Below, piece by piece: positions 36,945-45,696 of a stretch of 64,000 nucleotides of DNA. This DNA comes from Permianibacter sp046297695 (GTDB taxonomy: Bacteria; Pseudomonadota; Gammaproteobacteria; Enterobacterales; Permianibacteraceae): NCBI GenBank assembly GCA_046297695.1, contig JBKBHF010000019.1, positions 1 to 64,000 of the forward strand, written 5' to 3'. The number at the start of each line of letters is the position of its first letter. Position 1 is the stretch's first letter. Position numbers and translations under genes: made by a program. The notes under the pieces are model-generated. The model was not told where the DNA came from. It did not search any database and saw nothing but the letters and a program-made list of their open reading frames with translations.

Positions 36945-37892
36945 TTAACCGCTCAGCGGTTGCACCGGCACCGGCACCAGTGCCGCTTCCGCTTCGGCCT
37001 GTTCCTGATGAATGGTGGCGAGCAACCATTGCCGGAAGGCCGCCACTTTCGGCCGCTCGGCCGCGCCCGGCGGACAGACCAGGAAGTAACCTTCATCGAG
37101 CGCCAGTTTCTGCTCGAATGGCCGCACCAGCCGGCCGCTGCGCAGATCGGTCTGCGCCAGCACCGAGTGGCCGATCGCCACGCCCTGACCGTGCGCCGCC
37201 GCCTGCAACACCATCGAGGTGTGCGAGAACACCGGGCCGTTCTGCCATTTGACGTTGCGCACGCCAGCGTATTCGAGCCAGCTGCGCCAGGCTTCATGAC
37301 TGCCGTCGTGCAGCAGCACGTGCTGAGCCAAATCGGCCGGTTCGCGCAGCGGCTTGCGACCTTTCAGCAGTGCCGGCGAGCAGACCGGAAACAACGCCTC
37401 CTCCATCAGCAGATCCACCGCCAGCTCCGGCCATTTGCCGTCACCGAAATAGATCGCGACATCGACGTTGTCGGCCAGGAAATCGACCTCGTCATCCCAG
37501 GCTTTCAGGCGCACGTCGATATCGGGGAATTCGGCGTTGAACGCCGACAGCCGCGGCACCAACCACTGCACGGCGAAGGTCGGCACCACTGAAACCGACA
37601 GCGGCCCGGCCGCCTTGCGGGCCTTGGCCCGGACTTTCTCGGTGGCGTCGGAGAGCTTCTCGAACAGGTCGCGGACGGAGGGCCAATACATTTGCCCCTC
37701 CTCTGTCAAGAGCAATTCTCGGCTTCGGCGTGTAAACAATTTCACATCCAAGAAATCTTCTAATGCTTTTACCTGGTGCGAAACGGCGGCCTGCGTCACA
37801 TGTAGCTCCTCGGCAGCCCTTGTAAAACTTAGGTTTCTCGCGGCTGCTTCGAACGCTCGCAGGCTGGTGAGGGGGGGTAATCTTCGGCTCAT
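36945..37892 (-). CDS. LysR family regulator, GcvA-like
   Basis: A 315-residue LysR protein. The N-terminal HTH is LPPLTSLRAFEAAARNLSFTRAAEELHVTQAAVSHQVKALEDFL, and the effector domain contains SVVPTFAVQWLVPRLSAFNAEFPDIDVRL and the GDGKWPELAVDLLMEEALFPVCSP block, the GcvA subgroup. GcvA controls glycine cleavage in E. coli, but here the neighbours are TonB receptors, so its target is probably different. It is divergent from the small secreted-protein gene; the shared 240-bp intergenic region is a likely control site. Confidence 0.9.
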   Translation of the reverse strand: MSRRLPPLTSLRAFEAAARNLSFTRAAEELHVTQAAVSHQVKALEDFLDVKLFTRRSRELLLTEEGQMYWPSVRDLFEKLSDATEKVRAKARKAAGPLSVSVVPTFAVQWLVPRLSAFNAEFPDIDVRLKAWDDEVDFLADNVDVAIYFGDGKWPELAVDLLMEEALFPVCSPALLKGRKPLREPADLAQHVLLHDGSHEAWRSWLEYAGVRNVKWQNGPVFSHTSMVLQAAAHGQGVAIGHSVLAQTDLRSGRLVRPFEQKLALDEGYFLVCPPGAAERPKVAAFRQWLLATIHQEQAEAEAALVPVPVQPLSG

Positions 37893-38132
37893 TGGCGTAA
37901 CTATGCATTAGAAAAATTTATATCAGGCATTATAAATGATCGTTTGAGTCCTGGTCACCAAATGCCCAGAATGCGCCCCGTCAACGACGTTGCTGCAACG
38001 CAACATTGCTGGCGGGGCGAGTTGGAAGGCGTTCCAGAGCCAACCAGTTGTCGCCACCCCGCCGAGGTCGATGGATAACAACGGTCTCGAATGCACGGCG
38101 TTCGATGGATTGAACACGTTAGGGGAAAGTTT
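37893..38132. other. 240-bp divergent intergenic region
   Basis: Between gcvA-like (minus) and the small secreted-protein gene (plus). The end near gcvA is AT-rich (ATTTATATCAGGCATTATAAAT), unlike the surrounding sequence, and probably holds promoters and LysR binding sites. I see no gene in it. Confidence 0.5.
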
Positions 38133-38435
38133 ATGAATCAGTCTGCAATTCGCACTTTGTGCTCGCTGCTTGTAATTGTCGCGGCCTCCGCCGCCCAGGC
38201 GCACTCGATGGAATCGCTTCTGCCGAGCAAAGCCCAGGTGGTCCGCGAATGGACAGCCGGTATCCGCAGCAATGCGATACGAGCGTCCAAGGAAATTCAA
38301 CGGGAAGCCATCCAGTCTGCCTTGACCCCGGCAGCGCTGACACTGGAACTGCCGGTGCTGTCCGACAGCAGCGATTTCGGCAATCCGGTGGCGATGGTGA
38401 CCCGACTGCAAGCCGTCAGCCCGCAAGCGGACTGA
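38133..38435 (+). CDS. Small secreted protein, unknown
   Basis: A 100-residue protein with a signal peptide (MNQSAIRTLCSLLVIVAASAAQA) and a 77-residue mature part of helical, charged character (AQVVREWTAGIRSNAIRASKEIQREAIQ). I recognise no family. AGGGGAAAG lies upstream of ATG 38133. A terminator at 38634 is the first one downstream. Confidence 0.7.
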   Translation: MNQSAIRTLCSLLVIVAASAAQAHSMESLLPSKAQVVREWTAGIRSNAIRASKEIQREAIQSALTPAALTLELPVLSDSSDFGNPVAMVTRLQAVSPQAD

Positions 38436-38633
38436 TTGCAAGCTTCGGCCGGTTTTCGAAACGCCGGCCGACAGGATTGGTTAACGCCGGTCCCTGGGTG
38501 GCAGTTGTCATATTCCCCCCCGAATATGGCAACTGGAGTTTCGAGGTTTACTTCTGTCTCCTTAGCGTTGCTTAGCGTGGCTGAAGCGGTCCATCCCTCC
38601 GTATCTTGGCCCTTCGGCATCAACACTGCTAAC

Positions 38634-38667
38634 ACGGGAACTGCCCTGCAGTTCCCGTTTTTTTTTG
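38634..38667 (+). terminator. Intrinsic terminator
   Basis: 11-bp stem ACGGGAACTGC/GCAGTTCCCGT (38634-38644, 38648-38658) with loop CCT, followed by a run of nine T. It lies 199 bp after the small secreted-protein gene, so the transcript has a long 3' UTR; a small RNA in 38436-38633 is possible but not shown. Confidence 0.9.
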
Positions 38668-38827
38668 TCCGCTTTTTGCCCGATTTTTGTCTTTTGCCGC
38701 TGATCCGCTTTGTCTGGCCGCCGCCGCTGCACTACTGTTAGTGCCAAATACGGCGATCGGTGCCGGTAGCACAGCGACGCAGGTTGCCGCCGCGCCGCCG
38801 TCACAGGCCGGGCTGTTGTGGTGAGGC

Positions 38828-41062
38828 ATGTCGAAACCTGTTGTCCAGACGGGCCTTAGCGCCCGGCATCCGCTGTCACTGTTGGCACTGACCATCGCCG
38901 CGCTGCTGGCCGGCACATCGGCCGCCCATGATCGTCAGCGGCCGGCCGACGAACTGTTCGCGCTCAGCCTGGATGAGCTGATGAACGTACAGGTCACAGG
39001 CGCCGCCGTGCGCGACCTGGGGCTCGGCGAACAGGCCGAAACCGGCAATCCGTTCCATTGGTCCATCCTTGATATCGCCGCCTCGGTTGAAACCATCGAC
39101 CACAACACCATGCAGGCGCGCAGCCTGAACAATGTGATCGAAGCAGCCGAGAATCTGGTCGGCGTACTGTCGGGCGACTCGCCGGCCGAGCCACACAGTT
39201 TCAGCATGCGCGGCTTTTCCCGCGATTCGGTCAATGTGCTGCATGACGGCATCTCGATGGGCATTGCCTCGCTGAACACGAGGCCGCAGGCAACGTTCAA
39301 CCTCGCCCAGCTGGAAATCACCAAAGGTGCTACCACACTGCAACATGGCCAGGGCGCGGCAGCGGGCAGCATCAACTTCATCACCCGCAAACCGTTGATC
39401 GGCAGCCGGCAGGTCAGCGAAGCCATCGTCGAATACGGCAGCCACGCCAGTCAGCAACTGAGTCTTGGCGTCAGCGGTCCGGTCAACACCGACAGCGCTT
39501 ACCGGATCGATCTCAGTCACCAGCAATCCGATGGCTGGGTCGATGATGCTTCGTCACGGGCGCTGACCCTGACCGGCGGGCTGCGCTGGCAGCCGCGCCA
39601 GGATCTGGATTTCAGCTTCAGCCTGAATTATCTCGACGACGAACTGCCCGCCTATTGGGGCACACCACTGGTGCCGCGCGCGTTGGCGCGTGATCCGGTC
39701 AGCGGCGTGGTCGATACCGATGATGATCGGGTCATCGATGCCGACACCATCGGCACCAATTACAACGTCGCCGATCATGAGATCGGTTCGGAAAGCCTGT
39801 GGACGCGCGTGGATCTGCAATACGACCTCGATCCGCACAGCCACGTGCACGCCAGCGTTTACCGCTTCAACGCGGAACGCGATTGGCGCAATGCCGAAAA
39901 CTATCGCTTCAACGCCGATACCGGCGTCGTCGAGCGCGATCGCTTTCTGGTCCAGCATGATCGCCGCCTGAATGGCCTGCGCGCCGGTTACATCCGGCTC
40001 GGTAATTGGCAAGGCCGCGCCAACCGTTTTGCCCTGACGGTCGAATGGAGTGACAACGATTTCGAGCGCAACATCGGTTTTGATGTCGACAATCCGGAGC
40101 CGTTTGTCGATACCGTTGCTTTGTATGATCCGGTCCCCGGCAGCTTTGGTGCCGTCGATATCCGGCCCGATGGCGTGCGCACCGAAATCCAGGCGCTGGT
40201 GCTGGAAAATGCCCTGGCGCTGACCGAGCAGCTACGGCTTGATCTGGCAATTCGGCAGGAGTGGATCGGCCTTGATCGCTGGCGGCGCAACTTCAACGGC
40301 GAGTTCATCAGCCGCACCCTGCTCGACAAAACCTTCGAGCAACAAGCCTATCGTGTCGGTCTGCTGCACAAGCTCAGTCCGAAACTGTCTTTGTATGGCC
40401 ATGTCGGCGAGCAGCATGATCCGTTTGAAAGCGACATCGCCAATGTCTTCTTTGCCGAAAGCTTCAAACCGTCCGATGTCCGGCAATACGAAATCGGCCT
40501 GAAAAACCTGCTCGCCGATGACCGCATCGAACTGACGGCGGCCTGGTTCGACATCCACAAACGCCAGCGCGTGCAGCGCAGCGATGCCAGCTTCGTCAAC
40601 AACGAGCAAGACTCGCAAGGCTTGGAACTGGCGCTGCGCGCGCAGTTGACTGGCGACGTCCGGCTCGGCGGCAATCTGGCGTATACCGACACCGCGTATC
40701 AGCAGTACTACGATGCCGTGATCGACGCCAATGTCGATGGCAACCGACCGGTCAATGCCCCGGAACAGATGGCGAGCCTGTGGGCCAGCATCAACCGGAT
40801 CGCTGGACTGCCCATCGAACTCGGCGTCGGGCTCTACTACGTTTCCGAGCGCTTTGCCGACACGCCGAACCGGATCACGCTGGAGCGCTACACGCTGATC
40901 AATGCCTTTGTTGCATACGCCCAGGACCGCTACCGGCTCGCCTTCAATGTCCGCAATGCCAGCGACGAAATCTACGCGCCGTGGAGCGACACCACCTACC
41001 CCAACCAGATCGCGCTCGGCGCACCGCGCAGCTACGAACTGAGTCTGCAACTGAAATTCTGA
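38828..41062 (+). CDS. TonB-dependent outer-membrane receptor 2
   Basis: A 744-residue receptor. Signal peptide (~1-36), then DELFALSLDELMNVQVTGAAV, the same N-terminal motif as receptor 1. The plug contains SMRGFSRDSVNVLHDGISMG and LEITKGATTLQHGQGAAAGSINFITRKP, followed by a large barrel ending YELSLQLKF. The plug resembles siderophore-type receptors (FhuA/FecA). The following gene is a PAS-GGDEF-EAL protein 93 bp downstream, possibly linked. Confidence 0.93.
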   Translation: MSKPVVQTGLSARHPLSLLALTIAALLAGTSAAHDRQRPADELFALSLDELMNVQVTGAAVRDLGLGEQAETGNPFHWSILDIAASVETIDHNTMQARSLNNVIEAAENLVGVLSGDSPAEPHSFSMRGFSRDSVNVLHDGISMGIASLNTRPQATFNLAQLEITKGATTLQHGQGAAAGSINFITRKPLIGSRQVSEAIVEYGSHASQQLSLGVSGPVNTDSAYRIDLSHQQSDGWVDDASSRALTLTGGLRWQPRQDLDFSFSLNYLDDELPAYWGTPLVPRALARDPVSGVVDTDDDRVIDADTIGTNYNVADHEIGSESLWTRVDLQYDLDPHSHVHASVYRFNAERDWRNAENYRFNADTGVVERDRFLVQHDRRLNGLRAGYIRLGNWQGRANRFALTVEWSDNDFERNIGFDVDNPEPFVDTVALYDPVPGSFGAVDIRPDGVRTEIQALVLENALALTEQLRLDLAIRQEWIGLDRWRRNFNGEFISRTLLDKTFEQQAYRVGLLHKLSPKLSLYGHVGEQHDPFESDIANVFFAESFKPSDVRQYEIGLKNLLADDRIELTAAWFDIHKRQRVQRSDASFVNNEQDSQGLELALRAQLTGDVRLGGNLAYTDTAYQQYYDAVIDANVDGNRPVNAPEQMASLWASINRIAGLPIELGVGLYYVSERFADTPNRITLERYTLINAFVAYAQDRYRLAFNVRNASDEIYAPWSDTTYPNQIALGAPRSYELSLQLKF

Positions 41063-41155
41063 GACAGCGGTACACCGCGCTGGCAGCGCTGGCAGATCCG
41101 GCCATTTCACCTACCCTTCAAGGTGGCCCCCGCGATCGGGGCAAGGATGGTGATC

Positions 41156-43327
41156 ATGGCCACGGACCGGCGCGAGCCAGCAGACAGCGCGCACGATCAG
41201 CAGACAGCCGCTCCCGCCGATTCGGCGACGCCGCAGCAGTTGCTCGATGCGCTGCGCAGCAGCGAAGCCCGGTTTCGCGCCATTTTTGAAAACGTCGATG
41301 CGCTGTCCATTCAGGGTTACGCCCCGGATGGCACCGTCACCTACTGGAATCCGGCCTCGACCAAACTCTATGGCTACAGCCGCGAAGAAGCGCTCGGCAA
41401 CAGCCTCTATCAATTGATCATTCCGGAACCGGCCCGCGAACTGGTGCGCAAGGATGTGCGCTGGATGTTCGAGCACAAGCAGGGTGTGCCGGCGGCACGC
41501 CTTGCGCTGCAGCACAAGAATGGCCATCTGGTGCATGTCTACTCCAGCCACACCGTGGTCGAAACGGAACAGCATGAAGCCACGCTTTTCTGTCTGGATA
41601 TCGACATCAACGAACTGGTCCGCATCGAACAGGCGTTCAGCGAAGCGGAACAGCGCTATCGCGCCTTGTTCGACGGCTCAGCCGACGGCGTGCTCGTGGT
41701 CAAAGCAACCGGCGAAATCGTCGATGCCAATCAGGCTGCCTGCACGCTTTTTGGCGCCAGCCGCGAACAACTGCTGACGCTGACACCGATCGATTTGTCG
41801 CCGGGTCGGCAACCCTCGGGCGAACCGTCCGCCGAGGCGGCGCTGCGTCTGATCGGCGCGGCGATGGCCGGTACGGCACAAGTGTTTGAGTGGCGTCATC
41901 GCCGGCTGGACGGCAGCGAGTTTGATACCGAGATCCATCTCGGCCCATTGCTGCTGGAGGGCGCGCCGCATGTGGTCGGCACCGTCCGCGACATCAGCGC
42001 CCGCAAGCAGTCCGAAGCGCATATCGAATTTCTGGCGCACCACGATGCACTGACCGGCTTGCTGAACCGGACCTTGCTGCGCGACCGTTTCCAGCAGGCC
42101 AAAGCACAGGCGGACCGGCGCTGCAGCAGCGTGGCATTGCTGTTTCTCGACCTCGACCACTTCAAGCTCATCAACGACACGCTCGGTCACGCCGCCGGTG
42201 ATGCGGTGCTGCAACAGCTGGTGTCACGACTGCAAGCCTGCGTGCGCGACAGCGATACCATCTGTCGGCAGGGCGGCGACGAATTTCTGTTGCTGATCCC
42301 GGAGTTTCAACAGCTCGTGGCGCTGGAGCGGATCTGTCAGTGCATCCTGCAGCGCCTGCAGAAACCGCTGCGCTTTGCCGAGCAGGAGCTGACCCTGAGC
42401 GGCAGCATCGGTATCACCATCTATCCGCAGGACGGCGACAATTTCGATCTGCTGCTGCAACGCGCCGACATGGCGATGTACGCCGCCAAGGAAGCGGGCC
42501 GCAACAAGGCGCATTTCTATAGCGCCAGCATGCAGGCCGCCATCGACAAGCGGGCACAGCTCGACCGGCGGCTGCGCAAGGCGCTGCAGCAACAGGAAAT
42601 GCAGCTGCATTTTCAGCCGCAGCTGGATCAAGACGGCCGCATCTGCGGCGCCGAAGCCTTGCTGCGCTGGCAACCACCGGGGCAGCCCGCGATTTCGCCG
42701 GGCGAGTTCATTCCGTTGGCGGAAGACACCGGCTTTATCGTTCAGCTCGGCCAGTTTGTCCTGACCGAGGCCTGCCAGACATTGGCGAGCTGGGCGCGCG
42801 AGCCGCGGCTGGCGCCGCTGACCCTGGCGGTGAATCTCAGCGCCCGGCAGTTTCGCGAGCGCGATTTCGAAACCGAACTGGCCGAGACACTGCGCCGCAC
42901 CGGTTGCGACCCGCGTCGACTGAAACTCGAACTGACCGAAAGCAGCGTGCTGGAAAATGTCGAAGAAGCCATCAAGCGCATGGATCGCCTGCGTGCGCAT
43001 GGACTCGGCTTTTCGCTGGACGATTTCGGTACGGGTTATTCGTCGTTGTCGTATTTGAAGCGGCTGCCGCTCGATCAGGTGAAAATCGATCGGGCTTTCG
43101 TCCATCACCTCGGCATCGATCCGCGGGACGAAGCCATCGTCAAGGCCATTCTCGGTTTGGCGCAGGCGATGCAACTGGGCGTCATCGCCGAGGGCATCGA
43201 AACGGTCGACCAGCGCGATCGGCTGCTACGGCTCGGTTGTCGCGGCTTTCAGGGCTATTTGTTCAGCAAACCGCTGCCGCTCGCCGAGTTTGTCGCCCTC
43301 GTTGCCCGGCAATCCTTGCCGGACTGA
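41156..43327 (+). CDS. PAS-PAS-GGDEF-EAL cyclic-di-GMP protein
   Basis: A 723-residue cytoplasmic protein: two PAS domains (~30-150, with AIFENVDALSIQGYAPDGTVTYWNPAS; ~160-285), then GGDEF (RQGGDEFLLLIPE, preceded by I-site RDSD) and EAL (AEALLRW, NLSARQF, ELTESS, DDFGTGYSSLSYL, KIDRAF, AEGIET). All catalytic motifs are intact, so it may both make and degrade c-di-GMP in response to a PAS-sensed cue. No membrane helix. ATG 41156 has AAGG about nine bases upstream; ATG 41147 and the frame to 41123 are alternatives. Confidence 0.93.
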   Translation: MATDRREPADSAHDQQTAAPADSATPQQLLDALRSSEARFRAIFENVDALSIQGYAPDGTVTYWNPASTKLYGYSREEALGNSLYQLIIPEPARELVRKDVRWMFEHKQGVPAARLALQHKNGHLVHVYSSHTVVETEQHEATLFCLDIDINELVRIEQAFSEAEQRYRALFDGSADGVLVVKATGEIVDANQAACTLFGASREQLLTLTPIDLSPGRQPSGEPSAEAALRLIGAAMAGTAQVFEWRHRRLDGSEFDTEIHLGPLLLEGAPHVVGTVRDISARKQSEAHIEFLAHHDALTGLLNRTLLRDRFQQAKAQADRRCSSVALLFLDLDHFKLINDTLGHAAGDAVLQQLVSRLQACVRDSDTICRQGGDEFLLLIPEFQQLVALERICQCILQRLQKPLRFAEQELTLSGSIGITIYPQDGDNFDLLLQRADMAMYAAKEAGRNKAHFYSASMQAAIDKRAQLDRRLRKALQQQEMQLHFQPQLDQDGRICGAEALLRWQPPGQPAISPGEFIPLAEDTGFIVQLGQFVLTEACQTLASWAREPRLAPLTLAVNLSARQFRERDFETELAETLRRTGCDPRRLKLELTESSVLENVEEAIKRMDRLRAHGLGFSLDDFGTGYSSLSYLKRLPLDQVKIDRAFVHHLGIDPRDEAIVKAILGLAQAMQLGVIAEGIETVDQRDRLLRLGCRGFQGYLFSKPLPLAEFVALVARQSLPD

Positions 43328-43331
43328 AGCC

Positions 43332-43745
43332 ATGCCCGCTATCGTGTCCGCCCGTGCCGCCAGAAGCGGCAAGACTCAGCAACGCGCACAAATGCACCAC
43401 AATGCGCCCGCGAAACGCGCGACGTTCAGTATTCTGTATGACGATCCGGAACAGGTAGCGGCAAACGACTTTCGTTTTGATCTGTGTGCGGCCATCACCG
43501 CACCGGTTGCCGGAAATGCCGAAGGCATTGTCGAAAAATGGTTGCCGGCTGGCCGCTGTGCGGTGCTGCGGCATGTTGGCAGCGACGAGACGCTTGCCAG
43601 CACCATCCATGCGCTGTACCACGACGGGTTACCGGCAAGCGGCGAACAGCCGGGCGAGTTTCCGCTGTTTCTGCAGCGGATCACATTTTTTCCGGATGTG
43701 CCGGCGCATGAAGCGACGGTCGATATCTTCTTGCCGTTAGCGTGA
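43332..43745 (+). CDS. GyrI-like/AraC-effector domain protein, orphan
   Basis: About 137 residues. YDDPEQVAANDFRFDLCAAITAPV...GIVEKWLPAGRCAVLRHVGSDETLASTIHALYHDGLPASGEQPGEFPLFLQRITFFPDVPAHEATVDIFLPL is the C-terminal GyrI-like effector domain of AraC-family regulators, but the AraC HTH that should precede it is absent. It starts four bases past the EAL gene stop; whether it is a free-standing small-molecule-binding protein or the remnant of a broken regulator cannot be told. Confidence 0.6.
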   Translation: MPAIVSARAARSGKTQQRAQMHHNAPAKRATFSILYDDPEQVAANDFRFDLCAAITAPVAGNAEGIVEKWLPAGRCAVLRHVGSDETLASTIHALYHDGLPASGEQPGEFPLFLQRITFFPDVPAHEATVDIFLPLA

Positions 43746-44258
43746 CGGCAGGCTTTGCACCGGAACGGCAGCGGTCGCGACGCTGCCAAGCGGATTGGCC
43801 TGACTGCTGAAATGCAGCAGCAACACGCCGCTGACGATCAGCAATGCAGCCAGCCCCCGCGGCCAGCTGATCGCGCGCTCGGCAAGACCGAACAGACCAA
43901 AGTGATCCAGCACCAGCGCGATCACCACTTGCCCGGCGACCACCGCCGCCATGAATGTGGTCACGCCGAGTTTCGGCGCCAGCGCCACCGCGGACAGCAC
44001 ATACACCAAACCACAGATGCCGCCGATCCAGCTCCAAAATGGCCCTTTCACCGCGACGGCCGTCGCGGCCATCGGCAGCCGCAACCACGCGATCACCGCC
44101 AGACCGATCAGGGCACTGACGGTCAGCGACACCAACGTCGCCCACAGCGGATGGCCGAGATTGCGTCCGAGCGTGGCGTTGGCGCCGGCCTGAATCGGAA
44201 TGACGGCGCCAGCCAGCAAGGCAAAGCCGAGCGCCATCTGCGATGACAAGCCGGACAT
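43737..44258 (-). CDS. DMT family transporter, DUF606 (YdcZ-like)
   Basis: A 173-residue, five-helix membrane protein: GFALLAGAVIPIQAGANATLGRNLGHPLWATLVS is the DUF606 signature, repeated loosely later (GGICGLVYVLSAVALAPKLGVTTFMAAVVAGQV). Half-size members of the DMT superfamily often work as dimers; the substrate is unknown. ATG 44258 has GGAGAG six bases upstream. It overlaps the end of the convergent GyrI-like gene by nine bases. Confidence 0.88.
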   Translation of the reverse strand: MSGLSSQMALGFALLAGAVIPIQAGANATLGRNLGHPLWATLVSLTVSALIGLAVIAWLRLPMAATAVAVKGPFWSWIGGICGLVYVLSAVALAPKLGVTTFMAAVVAGQVVIALVLDHFGLFGLAERAISWPRGLAALLIVSGVLLLHFSSQANPLGSVATAAVPVQSLPSR

Positions 44259-44271
44259 GACGCTCTCCATC

Positions 44272-44331
44272 AAAAAAATGGCACGGACTTTCGCGTCATC
44301 CCCTGTGAAAAGCTGACGCGAAAGCCGTGCC
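44272..44331 (-). terminator. Intrinsic terminator of the OYE gene
   Basis: Long stem with a single bulge: GGCACGG and CTTTCGCGTCA (44280-44286, 44288-44298) pair with TGACGCGAAAG and CCGTGCC (44314-44324, 44325-44331). It is followed on the minus strand by seven U (44272-44278). It ends transcription from 44407 upwards, just before the DMT gene. Confidence 0.88.
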
Positions 44332-44406
44332 GGGGAAAAGTCTGCAGCAGAACAAACTGACTCCGGCCGTCACGAGGCCGACCGGAGCGCCGGATACAGC
44401 AAATGT

Positions 44407-45558
44407 TTAGGAAGCGAGAAAGGGATAATCCGTATAGCCGGATGCCCCTCCGCCGTAGAACGTTTGCGGATTCGGCTCGTTCAGTTTGGCGCGCAGCTGC
44501 AAGCGCTTCGGCAGATCCGGATTGGCCAGGAACGGTTTGCCGAACGCCAGCAGATCCGCTTCACCACTGGCGAGCGAAGTCTCGGCACTGGCGCGATCAA
44601 AACCGCCGGCCAGCATCAACACACCGTCGTAACGCGAGCGAATCGCCTTCAGCACGCGATCAGCCAGATGCACTTGCTTCGCGTCATCGGCCGGCACTTG
44701 CGAACGCGGCGAAATCACATGCAGATAAGCAAGCCCACGCTTGTTCAGTTCCTCGGCGAGGTAGCTGTACATCGCTTCCGGATCGTCCATGCCCATGCTG
44801 TTGAAGTGGCCAAGCGGGCTCAGGCGCACACCCACCCGGTCGGCGCCGATGGTCGCGGCCACGGCATCGACCACTTGCAGCGGCAAGCGGGCACGGTTGG
44901 CAACGGTGCCACCGTATTCGTCGTCACGCTGGTTGCTGACCGTGTTCAGGAATTGATCGAGCAGATAGCCGTTGGCGGCGTGGATTTCGACACCGTCGAA
45001 ACCGGCGTCAATGGCGTTGCGAGCCGCGCTGACAAAGTCGGCGACAATGCCGTGAATCTCATTGCGGTCGAGCGCACGCGGCGTTTCAAACGGCACGAAC
45101 GCCGGGTTGCCGCTGTCATCGACAATGAAGGCATTGCCTTCCGGCTTGATCGCACTCGGCGCCACCGGCAGCTGCTTGCCCGGCTGCAGCGCGCGATGCG
45201 AAATGCGGCCGACGTGCCAGAGCTGAACGACGATCTTGCCACCTTCCTTGTGCACGGCGGCAGTGACATTTTTCCAGCCTTCGACCTGTTCCGGCGTATG
45301 GATGCCCGGCGTCCAGGCATAGCCTTGCGCCTGCGCCGACACTTGCGTCGCTTCGGTGATGATGAGCGCGGCACCGGCACGCTGGCGATAGTATTCCGTC
45401 ATCAGCTCGGTCGGGATATTGCCCGGCTGGCCGGCGCGCGAACGGGTCATCGGCGCCATCGCCACCCGGTGCGGCAGCTGCCAGCGGCCAACGGTGATCG
45501 GCGTGAACAGTTCGCCGGCCGGTTCGTTACTCAAGAATTTTTTTGCTGCTTCAGTCAT
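44407..45558 (-). CDS. Old yellow enzyme-type alkene reductase (NemA family)
   Basis: A 383-residue FMN flavoprotein. RVAMAPMTRSRAG near the N-terminus, WHVGRISH, EIHAANGYLLDQFLNTVSNQRDDEYGG (substrate His/Asn region) and the C-terminal ADLLAFGKPFLANPDLPKRL are NemA/OYE signatures. It reduces activated C=C bonds and nitro compounds. ATG 45558 (MTEAAKKF) has GGAG nearby. It is the last gene of an LpxR-OYE unit downstream of a motif shared with the adjacent TetR gene. Confidence 0.92.
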   Translation of the reverse strand: MTEAAKKFLSNEPAGELFTPITVGRWQLPHRVAMAPMTRSRAGQPGNIPTELMTEYYRQRAGAALIITEATQVSAQAQGYAWTPGIHTPEQVEGWKNVTAAVHKEGGKIVVQLWHVGRISHRALQPGKQLPVAPSAIKPEGNAFIVDDSGNPAFVPFETPRALDRNEIHGIVADFVSAARNAIDAGFDGVEIHAANGYLLDQFLNTVSNQRDDEYGGTVANRARLPLQVVDAVAATIGADRVGVRLSPLGHFNSMGMDDPEAMYSYLAEELNKRGLAYLHVISPRSQVPADDAKQVHLADRVLKAIRSRYDGVLMLAGGFDRASAETSLASGEADLLAFGKPFLANPDLPKRLQLRAKLNEPNPQTFYGGGASGYTDYPFLAS

Positions 45559-45571
45559 CACATTCTCCTCG

Positions 45572-45623
45572 CTGTTGCTGTTACTGCTGCTGTTACTGCT
45601 GCTGTTTCTGTTACTGCTGCGTG
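45572..45623. repeat. 12-bp imperfect tandem repeat upstream of the OYE start
   Basis: On the minus strand the sequence runs AACAGCAGCAGT in about four imperfect 12-bp steps, directly before the OYE ribosome-binding site. An upstream ATG in frame would translate it as a Ser/Asn run (SSNSSSNSNS), because 12 is divisible by three. Probably a 5' UTR repeat. Confidence 0.75.
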
Positions 45624-45696
45624 CTTTTGCCATCAGCCAAAACATGCTTTGCATTCCTGTTCGTGCTCGCTGGCAGCGGTTGGGCTCAGCCCCAAA

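Noticed and set aside
45559..45654. N-terminal Ser/Asn-rich extension of the OYE
   Set aside because: The downstream ATG has a good ribosome-binding site and matches the family start; the extension is a translated microsatellite.
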